Shown here: positions 25,593 through 33,286 of the stretch, in pieces
Numbering within the stretch: the first letter of the stretch is position 1
How the letters are laid out: every line of letters starts with the position of its first letter
Assembly (NCBI GenBank): GCA_035499555.1
Contig: DATJYO010000011.1
Location: 186,001 to 250,000, forward strand
Source of the DNA: Bog-159 sp035499555
Lineage (GTDB): Bacteria; Acidobacteriota; Terriglobia; Bryobacterales; Bryobacteraceae
Direction of reading: 5' to 3'
DNA length: 64,000 nucleotides
Made by a program: the position numbers and the translations under genes
Notes under the pieces: generated by a model
Database searches by the model: none
What the model was told of the DNA's origin: nothing
The model's input: the letters and a program-made list of their open reading frames with translations, nothing else

Positions 25593-27920
25593 ATGCAAGA
25601 GAAACGGGTCTGGATAGTGCGGTTCGGCCGCCGGGGTCTGCCGGCATTGACGCTGGCGGGACTCGCTGCGGGCGCGGCGGCCTGGCTGGCGCACATGCCC
25701 CGCGTGGCGGATCTGATCTGGGCCGCTTCCACCGCCGCCGCGCTGCTCCCGTTGGCTTATGCGGTGGTGCGCACGCTGTTGTCCGGACGCGCGGGCGTGG
25801 ATGTCATCGCTCTGCTGGCCATGGGCGGCGCGCTGGCCCTGCATCAGTACCTGGCCGGCGCGGTGATCGCGCTGATGTTGGCCGGCGGCCAGGCCTTGGA
25901 GGCGTTCGCGGATGCGCTGGCCCGCCGCGAGTTGTCCTCCCTGGTGGAGCGCAGCCCGCGCGCAGCGCATCGTTACGAGAACGGCGTGCTCGCGACCCGG
26001 GACGTCGGTGAGATTCGGGCGGGCGATCTGCTGTTGGTCAAGCCGGGTGAAGTACTGCCCGTGGACGGCGTGGTGACGGACGCGTTCGCCACCCTGGACG
26101 AATCGGCGCTTACCGGGGAGGCCGGCCCGGTCGAGCGGCGCCACGGCGAGCGGGTATTCAGCGGCACCATCAATAGCGGTGGCGCGCCGCTGAACATGCG
26201 GGCCGCCGCCGCCGCGGCGCAGAGCGCGTATGCCGGTATCGTCCGGCTGGTCGAGCAGGCCCAGGCATCCAAGGCGCCGCTGGTCCGCCTGGCGGATCGA
26301 TACGCCATGCTGTTCCTGCCCTTCACGCTGGCGATCGCGGGACTGGCGTGGTGGCTGGCCGGAGATGCCACGCGCGCCCTGGCCGTGCTGGTGGTGGCTA
26401 CGCCTTGCCCGTTGATCCTGGCCGCGCCGGTCGCCATGGTTTCGGGCATCTCACGGGCGGCCCGCCGCGGAATTATCGTCAAGGGCGGCGGCGCGCTGGA
26501 GGTGCTGGCGCGGGGCAGGATTCTGCTGCTCGACAAGACCGGCACCGTCACCCAGGGGGCCCCCGTGCTCACCCACATCGAGGTCTTCGGACAGCACGAT
26601 GCCGACGACCTTCTGCGGCTGGCGGCGTCGCTCGATATGGTTTCCCCGCACGTGCTGGCCCGGCCGATTATCAAGGCCGCCAATGAGCGCGGCCTCGACC
26701 TGGCATTTCCGTCGGCGGTTTCCGAAGAGCTGGGCGCCGGCATTCGCGGCCGCATCGACGGCCATACGGTGGCGTTGGGCAAAAGCGATTGGATCCTGGA
26801 GGGGCAGCCCGCTCCATCCCAGATCCGGCGGCTGCGCCGGCGCTCGCTCCTGGAGGGTAGTTCCAGCGTGTTCGTGGCCGTGGACGGCGAGCCGGCCGGC
26901 GCGCTGATTCTGGAGGACCCGCTGCGCCCCGATGCGCCGTATACCATCCGCGCACTGCGCCGCGTCGGCTTCGACAGGATCGTGATGCTGACGGGCGATC
27001 ATCCGGATGTGGCCCAGGTGGTGGGCGCCGTGTTGGGCGTGGATGAAGTCCTGGCGGAGCGCCGGCCCGCGGAGAAACTGGAAGCCGTCGAGACCGCCCG
27101 CGAGACGGGCGTCACGGTGATGGTCGGAGACGGCATTAACGATGCGCCGGCATTGTCGGCTGCGCACGTAGGCGTCGCCATGGGAGCACGCGGCGCCACC
27201 GCATCCTCGGAGGCCGCGGACGTAGTGCTGATCGTAGATCGGTTGGACCGCCTGATCGAAGCCGTGCGCATTGCGCGGCGCTCGCGGTCGATCGCGCTCC
27301 AGAGCATCCTGGCAGGCATGTTACTGTCCGCCGCGGGCATGGCGCTGGCCACCGCCGGCATGCTGGCGCCGGTGATGGGCGCGGTCCTGCAGGAAGCGAT
27401 TGACGTCCTGGCGATTCTAAACGCGTTGCGCGCCTTGGGCGGCGGATGGCGGCAGCCGTCCGGTAATCAGGCGCATGTGGAACTCAGCCAGCAGTATCGC
27501 GCGGAACATAAGGAACTCCTGCACGGGGTGCGGCACATCCGCCAGGTGGCCGATCAACTGGAGAGTATGTCTCCCCTGGACGCCCGCCGGGAGATGGATC
27601 GCTTGTATGTGTTCCTGAAAGAGGACCTGCTGCCGCACGAGGAGGCTGAAGACGCGGCGGTTTACCCCGTGGTGGCGCGGCTGATCGGCGGCCAGGATCC
27701 CACCGCCACGATGAGCCGGGCGCATATGGAAATCGCGCACCAGGTGCGGGTATTGGGCCGGACGTTGCAGGATCTGCCGCCCGAAGGGCCCGAACGCGAC
27801 GATGTGCGCGAGTTGCGGGGTATATTGTACGGTCTGAGCGCGATCCTGCGGCTGCATTTCGCGCAAGAGGAGGAGTCATACCTCGCGCTGATCGACGAGG
27901 GCCGCTCCTCGCGGGCCTGA
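25593..27920 (+). CDS. P1B-5-type heavy-metal ATPase fused to a hemerythrin-like domain
   Basis: The 775-residue protein pumps a transition metal across the inner membrane at the cost of ATP. The membrane metal motif is TPCPL at 270-274, not CPC. The actuator motif TGEA is at 174-177, the phosphorylation site DKTGT at 314-318 (Asp314) and GDGIND at 512-517. The usual HP motif (SEHPLA) is replaced by SPHVLA near 351-356, as in this subgroup. The helix QEAIDVLAILNALR (600-613) is a TM signature of P1B-5 enzymes. After about residue 630 the chain continues into a hemerythrin-like domain with His639, His644, His682, His711, His716 and His755. Sinorhizobium Nia, a P1B-5 ATPase, exports iron and nickel. 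No N-terminal metal-binding domain is present. Confidence 0.9.
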   Translation: MQEKRVWIVRFGRRGLPALTLAGLAAGAAAWLAHMPRVADLIWAASTAAALLPLAYAVVRTLLSGRAGVDVIALLAMGGALALHQYLAGAVIALMLAGGQALEAFADALARRELSSLVERSPRAAHRYENGVLATRDVGEIRAGDLLLVKPGEVLPVDGVVTDAFATLDESALTGEAGPVERRHGERVFSGTINSGGAPLNMRAAAAAAQSAYAGIVRLVEQAQASKAPLVRLADRYAMLFLPFTLAIAGLAWWLAGDATRALAVLVVATPCPLILAAPVAMVSGISRAARRGIIVKGGGALEVLARGRILLLDKTGTVTQGAPVLTHIEVFGQHDADDLLRLAASLDMVSPHVLARPIIKAANERGLDLAFPSAVSEELGAGIRGRIDGHTVALGKSDWILEGQPAPSQIRRLRRRSLLEGSSSVFVAVDGEPAGALILEDPLRPDAPYTIRALRRVGFDRIVMLTGDHPDVAQVVGAVLGVDEVLAERRPAEKLEAVETARETGVTVMVGDGINDAPALSAAHVGVAMGARGATASSEAADVVLIVDRLDRLIEAVRIARRSRSIALQSILAGMLLSAAGMALATAGMLAPVMGAVLQEAIDVLAILNALRALGGGWRQPSGNQAHVELSQQYRAEHKELLHGVRHIRQVADQLESMSPLDARREMDRLYVFLKEDLLPHEEAEDAAVYPVVARLIGGQDPTATMSRAHMEIAHQVRVLGRTLQDLPPEGPERDDVRELRGILYGLSAILRLHFAQEEESYLALIDEGRSSRA

Positions 27921-27933
27921 GAGTCGCTGCCGT

Positions 27934-28809
27934 CTAAGCCGCCTCGAAGTTGGCGATCTGACGGGCAATCCGGCCCTTGATCTCTTCCTCTTGAAAGCCC
28001 AGAGCCCACCAGGGATCGGCCGGCAACTGCGCCAGGATCTCGGCCGTGGTGGCAGGCCGGCTCCAGATTACGGCCGGGAATCCCAGGGCGTCGGCAAGAT
28101 CGCAGGAAATATGCGTCAACGAGACCAGGTCGTTCCGCGCGGCTGGCAGATCGTCATGATGGCACCCGGCTACGCGGGAATACGCCGGCGGGAAACCCCA
28201 ACGCTGGGTGAGCCAGAACCCCGCCTGGCAGTGATCCATCTCGAGCAGGCTGCGCTCGGATTCGAGACATGCGCGGACGCTCTCGTGCGGCGCGTCCAGT
28301 AGCGGAACATACCAGTCGCGGAAGGCCATCAGCAGGCCCAACCGCCCCACATCGTGGATCAACGCCGAGATATAAGCCTCGTCCTTGCCGAGGCCGAATA
28401 TGGGCGCCAGGTCCTCGGCGATCAACGCGGTGGCCAGGCTGTGCTGCCAGCAGTTTTCCATGCGCCTGATCTTGCCCGGGTAGCGCAGAAACGATTTGAG
28501 GGCCACGGTCAAAGTGAGAGCCTTGGTGCGTTCGAAGCCTAGCACCAGAATGGCGCGAGAGAGATTGTCGATATGCCGGGCATTGCCGTAGAGTGCCGAA
28601 TTGGCCACGGCGAGCACCTGGGCGCTGAGCCCGGGATCCGCCCGCAAGAGGCCGGCCACATTCTGCACCTCTACCTGGTCGTTGGCGACCAGCCGTAATA
28701 TCTTCAAGGCCACCGGCCGGAAAACCGGGAGCTTCAGTAGGCCGGCGCGGGCCTGCACCGGGGGAGGAACCGACATGACAGGGTTTGGAGTGCGGGGGAC
28801 AAATCCCAT
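27934..28809 (-). CDS. HDOD domain protein
   Basis: The 291-residue product is a single HDOD domain: helical segments around LLRADPGLSAQVLAVANS and the central motif ALIHDVGRLGLL. This domain resembles HD phosphohydrolases but usually lacks a full metal site, and it is found in regulatory proteins linked to cyclic-di-GMP or chemotaxis-like signalling. No sensor, GGDEF or EAL domain is attached. The start is uncertain: ATG 28809 gives the full frame, but ATG 28776 (codon 12) is equally possible, as neither has a ribosome binding site. It converges on the ATPase gene end (14 nt gap). Confidence 0.85.
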   Translation of the reverse strand: MGFVPRTPNPVMSVPPPVQARAGLLKLPVFRPVALKILRLVANDQVEVQNVAGLLRADPGLSAQVLAVANSALYGNARHIDNLSRAILVLGFERTKALTLTVALKSFLRYPGKIRRMENCWQHSLATALIAEDLAPIFGLGKDEAYISALIHDVGRLGLLMAFRDWYVPLLDAPHESVRACLESERSLLEMDHCQAGFWLTQRWGFPPAYSRVAGCHHDDLPAARNDLVSLTHISCDLADALGFPAVIWSRPATTAEILAQLPADPWWALGFQEEEIKGRIARQIANFEAA

Positions 28810-28900
28810 ACCCGTTTATCGGCGGTTCAGTGGGTTCTTTTCAGTTTCCTGGCGGGCCTTCCGGCTTGGCGCGGAAATCGGAGAGACATATCCTGTAGAT

Positions 28901-29581
28901 ATGCCAGGCACCGAGAAGAGATTCCAGGAAGCCGGGCGGGAACAGGAAAGCTTCTTCGCGCCGATCGAAAAGCGACTGTTGCTGCGTATGGCCCGGGCCA
29001 CCCCGCCGTGGATCAACTCCGACCACCTGACCCTGCTGGGCTTCGTGGCCATGTTTGGCGCCGGAGTTTGCTACTGGCTGGCGCGCTCGAACCGTTTCAT
29101 GCTGCTGGGAGTGATCCTGTGCCTGGCGGCGAACTGGTGGGGCGACAGCCTGGATGGCACGCTGGCGCGGGTACGCAACCGGCAGCGTCCGCGCTACGGC
29201 TTCTACGTGGACCACATCACGGACGCGTTCGGCACCTTGTTCCTGGTCGGCGGCATGGGCTTATCCGGTTACATGAGCCCAATGGTAGCGGCGGCTCTGC
29301 TGATCGTGTACTTCATGCTCTCCATCCAGGCGTACCTGGCGGCGTACGCCCTGGGAACCTTCCAGCTCTCTTACTGGAAATTCAGCCCCACCGAACTGCG
29401 CGTACTGCTCGTGCTGGGCAACCTGGCCCTCTTCCGCTGGCCGGCCGGGACCCTCTTCGGATACCGTTTTCCGCTGTTCGATGCCGGTGGAATAGCCGGC
29501 ATCGCGGGAATGTCGCTGATGCTGATCGTTTCGAGCATCCGGCACACCGCGGAACTTTACCGGGCGGAGCGCCTGCCATAG
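28901..29581 (+). CDS. CDP-alcohol phosphatidyltransferase family protein
   Basis: I start at ATG 28901, which gives a 226-residue protein with six hydrophobic helices and the full CDP-alcohol phosphotransferase motif: Asp82 and Asp85-Gly86, then Ala89-Arg90, Gly100, Asp104 and Asp108. These bind two metal ions and the CDP-diacylglycerol or CDP-alcohol substrate. The enzyme builds a phospholipid or a phosphoinositol-type head group, and which one cannot be told. The gene diverges from the HDOD gene and ends 10 nt before a terminator hairpin that serves the opposite-strand receptor gene. Confidence 0.9.
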   Translation: MPGTEKRFQEAGREQESFFAPIEKRLLLRMARATPPWINSDHLTLLGFVAMFGAGVCYWLARSNRFMLLGVILCLAANWWGDSLDGTLARVRNRQRPRYGFYVDHITDAFGTLFLVGGMGLSGYMSPMVAAALLIVYFMLSIQAYLAAYALGTFQLSYWKFSPTELRVLLVLGNLALFRWPAGTLFGYRFPLFDAGGIAGIAGMSLMLIVSSIRHTAELYRAERLP

Positions 29582-29591
29582 ATGCAAAAAA

Positions 29592-29611
29592 GGGGAGCCT
29601 CCCGGCTCCCC
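29592..29611 (-). terminator. Rho-independent terminator of the Oar-type receptor gene
   Basis: A perfect 8-bp stem (GGGGAGCC / GGCTCCCC) with a 4-nt loop is followed on the minus strand by six T residues (positions 29591-29586). It lies 34 nt past the stop of the minus-strand receptor gene and directly beyond the end of the plus-strand phosphatidyltransferase gene. The plus strand lacks a T-run, so it should terminate the minus transcript. Confidence 0.8.
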
Positions 29612-29644
29612 GAATGGACTCGGATCTGAATTGGGAAGTAACAG

Positions 29645-32600
29645 CTAGAAACGCAGCGTGCCGTGCAACTGAATCAGGCGGGGCGAGGCATCGCCACCCA
29701 GGAACGATCCCAGGATGGACGTCGGCTCGCTGACCAGCCCGTAAATCTGGCCGAACTGGCCGGGATTGTCGATATTACTTTGCGGTTGCCCGAAATTCGG
29801 GTGGTTAAACAGGTTGAAAGCTTGCACCCCGATTCCCAGCTTGAGGCGCTCGCGAATGGGGATCACCTTGGATACGCTGATATCCGTTACGAAGAAGCCG
29901 GGTCCCCGGTACTGGTTCCGGCTCTGCGTGGCGAATGCGTCCAGGACCCCGCTGGTAGTCATCGAAGGCGCGAAACTGTTGGGGTTCAGGCACGGACTGT
30001 TGTTGGTGAACGCCGCGCCGCCGCCGCAGCTTGACCAGCCCGCGGTCAACGGCTGAGCGAACAGCGTGCCGCCGTAGTTCCCCAGCAGCGCGTTGTTCTG
30101 TACCACGCTGAACGGGAAACCGGTGTGGACCAGCACCGCGCCCGAAACCGTCCACCCGCCGAAGATCAGATTCGATCCCCGGGTGAAGTGCAGGGCGCGA
30201 AACAGGTCGTCGATCACGTAATTCGCCGAAAGGTAGTGGCGAATGTCGTAATCCGCATTGCCGTAGTTGTAACCCCGGATATTGAACGGATCTTCTTCGC
30301 TCAATATGCTGCCTTGACCGTTGTAGCTGAACGGCTCCAGGCCGCCGTTCGACACCACGTCCGTGGCATGACTCCAGGTGTAATTGATGCCGAAAGCCAG
30401 GTGGTTGCTCATGGAGTGCCGCAGCGAAACCACCAGCCCGTCGTAGCGCGAAAAGCCGGAGCTCTGATACTCGTAGACCTCGCCAAACCGCTGATCCGGC
30501 GCCGCCGATGGAATCGGCAGCCCGGATCCGCAGCCGCCGTAGCAGAAAGCGTTCAGGCCGTTATTGTCGATCGGCTCCTTGATGCCGTGGTTGCCGACGT
30601 AATTCAGGCTGAACACCGAATGCCAACCGATGTCCCGCTGCACTTCCAGGTTCCACTCGTAGTACCGGGGCTGGTGCAGAATTGGGTCCATGGTGTACAG
30701 GTTGGGAGGCGCGAACAACGGGTTGGAAGCCGAAAGCGACGCCACGGTGCCGCCGGAACTGAAGCCCGAAAGCAGCGAGGCATTACCGGAGCTGGCGATG
30801 TCGAATGCGCTGCCGGAGACACCCGGGGCAATCGGCATGGTCGGAGTTCCCAGGAAGAAAAAGGCGTTGTAGTTCGGCGGGTTCTCCACGAAGTTATCCA
30901 CCACGAAAGCCGGGAACGAGTCCGCGAAGATTCCGACTCCGCCGCGAATAACCGTCTTAGGGGTTACCGACCAGGCGAGTCCCACGCGCGGTCCCCAAAC
31001 GATGGCATCGGTCTTGTAATAGGCCTGCCCGCGGCCGGTCTGAATGACCTGGTTGTACGGAATCGTCGGATCGTAGTTGAGCGACGTGAACGGGTCGGTT
31101 GACGTGGCGAAGCAACCGCCCTGGCAGGTGGGGTTCGAATTGTGATCCGCGCGCAACGAGAAATTGACCGCCAGATCCTTGGTGACCTTCACGTCGTCTT
31201 CGGCATACAGCCCCAGTTGATAGACGCCGATATTCTCTGCGGTCTTCTGCGGGAACGTCTGGTAGAAATAACCGCCCGACCCGAGAGCTCCGGCATAGAA
31301 ATCGTCGATGGTCCCCACCCACAGGGCACCCTGGGTGGCCTGCTGGAAGTCGAAGTCGTAGACCCAGTCGCGGTGCCAGTTCAGGCCGAACTTGAAGGTC
31401 TGTCTCCCCTTGGTCCAGGTGAAGTCGTCGCCAATCTGGCCCTGCTGCACGTCGCGGCCCTGGGGCATGTACGTCTCGGGAGAGTTCAGCGTGTAGAACG
31501 ATCCGTCGTTGAGGGCCAACTGCGGAGCAAAGAAAGCGTTGGTAGCCGACAAGTTGGCGTAGCCGAAGGCGGCGGCGTAGTAAAGGTGCGAGCCGGTGAA
31601 GGAGTTGGTCGCGTTCGGGCCAAATACGTGAGTCCAGCTCACCTGCTGTTGGTTCTCGGGCTGGAACGAAATCAGGCTGAACAGCGGGTTCAGCGGATCG
31701 GTGCCGGTAGGCTGGGTTCCATGGTCGATCTGGAAGCGTCCATAAATGCGATCCTTATCGCCGAGGTTCTGATCCACACGGAGCGTCCACAGCCATTCCG
31801 GAGCGAAGTTCACCGGGGTGATGAAATACTGGTTGGCGCATGCCTGTCCGGGTGACAACACCGTCAGATCGCCGCAGCCGGGACCCTGCACATCGGCGGA
31901 ACTGCCCGGCACGGCGGTCGCGCGGGTGGCGCCGACCGCTGAATTCCAGGCGCCGAACGCCTGCTTGTAGAACGCACTCTCGTTGGAGTTCCCAGTCGCC
32001 GCCAGGTTGTTGAGAACCGCGGTCTGGAACGCCTGGGAAGGCAGCCGCACGTCCGTGCCGGCCAGCGGGATCAGGGCGCGCAGGCCTTCGTAATCGGAGA
32101 AGAAGAAGGTGTGGTTCTTCCAGATGGGACCGCCGATCGAAGCCGAGTACTGGTTGACGTTGTCGAACGCGCGGGGTTCTCCGCTGGCGTTGTTGAACCA
32201 GTCGTTGGCGTTCATGATCCGGCCGTTCCAGAAGTAGTTCGCGTTGCCGTGAAACTCGTTGGTGCCGCTCCTGGTGATGTAGTTGACCTGGGCGCCGGCC
32301 AATTGGCCGTACTGCGCGCTGTAGCCGTTGGTGGTGACGGAAACTTCCGCCATTTCGTTCGACCCCAGCAACAGGTTCGTGGCGCCGCTGTTGTTCAGGT
32401 TCAGGAACGGATCGTTATCGTTTTGTCCGTTCAGGGTGAACAGGTTCGAAGTTCCCGGCAATCCAAACACCGACAGATTGCCGTAACCGCCGTTGGAATT
32501 CATCACCGCGCCCGGCGAGAGCTGCGCATAATAGGTCAGATCGTTACCGGGGTTGGGGAGCATCTGGAGCTGCTCGGTGGTGAATACGTTCTGTATGTCC

Positions 32601-32998
32601 GCGTTTTCGGTTTGGACCGCGGTCGCTTCCGCGTTGATTTCGATGGTTTCGGTAGACGTCGCGACCTTCAGCCTCGCATCCACGCGGACGGCCGCGCCCA
32701 ACGTAACCGTGGTCTTGATCTGGCTGGTCTGAAAGCCGGCGGCGGAGATATTGAGAACATAGTCTCCGGGCTGCACCAGCGGAAAGCGGTAGACGCCGGA
32801 AGTGCTGGTTGTATCGTTTCGAACGGCGCCGGTACCGGGGCTGGTGAGCGTGACGGCGGCGCCCGCGATGACGGCTCCCGACGGATCGGTGACAGTGCCT
32901 GTAATTTCACCGGTGGTAATGGTCTGGCCGAACGCCGGCAGCAGGAACAGAACGAGCGCTGCCGACAGGCGCAAAGCTGGATTCTGATGAGAATGCAT
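29645..32998 (-). CDS. Oar-type TonB-dependent outer-membrane receptor
   Basis: The 1117-residue protein has a signal peptide, then a carboxypeptidase-regulatory-like beta-sandwich domain (about 30-110) starting with GEITGTVTDPSGAVIAGAAV, a plug region with NPGNDLTYYAQLSPGA and a long C-terminal beta-barrel ending in QLHGTLRF. This Oar-type architecture is typical of Acidobacteria, Myxococcota and others. A strong AGGAGG ribosome binding site precedes the ATG at 32998, and a terminator follows the stop. The substrate is unknown: polysaccharides, peptides or siderophores are all possible. No TonB, ExbB or ExbD gene is near. Confidence 0.9.
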   Translation of the reverse strand: MHSHQNPALRLSAALVLFLLPAFGQTITTGEITGTVTDPSGAVIAGAAVTLTSPGTGAVRNDTTSTSGVYRFPLVQPGDYVLNISAAGFQTSQIKTTVTLGAAVRVDARLKVATSTETIEINAEATAVQTENADIQNVFTTEQLQMLPNPGNDLTYYAQLSPGAVMNSNGGYGNLSVFGLPGTSNLFTLNGQNDNDPFLNLNNSGATNLLLGSNEMAEVSVTTNGYSAQYGQLAGAQVNYITRSGTNEFHGNANYFWNGRIMNANDWFNNASGEPRAFDNVNQYSASIGGPIWKNHTFFFSDYEGLRALIPLAGTDVRLPSQAFQTAVLNNLAATGNSNESAFYKQAFGAWNSAVGATRATAVPGSSADVQGPGCGDLTVLSPGQACANQYFITPVNFAPEWLWTLRVDQNLGDKDRIYGRFQIDHGTQPTGTDPLNPLFSLISFQPENQQQVSWTHVFGPNATNSFTGSHLYYAAAFGYANLSATNAFFAPQLALNDGSFYTLNSPETYMPQGRDVQQGQIGDDFTWTKGRQTFKFGLNWHRDWVYDFDFQQATQGALWVGTIDDFYAGALGSGGYFYQTFPQKTAENIGVYQLGLYAEDDVKVTKDLAVNFSLRADHNSNPTCQGGCFATSTDPFTSLNYDPTIPYNQVIQTGRGQAYYKTDAIVWGPRVGLAWSVTPKTVIRGGVGIFADSFPAFVVDNFVENPPNYNAFFFLGTPTMPIAPGVSGSAFDIASSGNASLLSGFSSGGTVASLSASNPLFAPPNLYTMDPILHQPRYYEWNLEVQRDIGWHSVFSLNYVGNHGIKEPIDNNGLNAFCYGGCGSGLPIPSAAPDQRFGEVYEYQSSGFSRYDGLVVSLRHSMSNHLAFGINYTWSHATDVVSNGGLEPFSYNGQGSILSEEDPFNIRGYNYGNADYDIRHYLSANYVIDDLFRALHFTRGSNLIFGGWTVSGAVLVHTGFPFSVVQNNALLGNYGGTLFAQPLTAGWSSCGGGAAFTNNSPCLNPNSFAPSMTTSGVLDAFATQSRNQYRGPGFFVTDISVSKVIPIRERLKLGIGVQAFNLFNHPNFGQPQSNIDNPGQFGQIYGLVSEPTSILGSFLGGDASPRLIQLHGTLRF

Positions 32999-33286
32999 CT
33001 TGTATCCCTCCTGAAAATGCTAGGGGGCACTGCGAGCAATTCGGGAGCCAATCAATATCTCCCAGCGAATCCATGAAAACAAAACTCTCGCGGCCTTGAC
33101 GAATACACGAACCCATAATTCTGGCTGAGACGCAGTCCGCTTTTCAGAATGGCAGTCATCGTAAGGTCTGCGGTGCCAAGCTCATGCGCGCCCTTTTTCA
33201 CCTAAACAGATAAAGGATTCGTAAAGTGGCTAACCAAGCGATTCGCGCTCCGCTCTGATACTATCTGTCTGTTGGGCACTGTAAAA

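Noticed and set aside
33099..33125. TTGACG and CATAAT hexamers upstream of the GMC gene
   Set aside because: The spacer is only about 12 nt, too short for a sigma-70 promoter.
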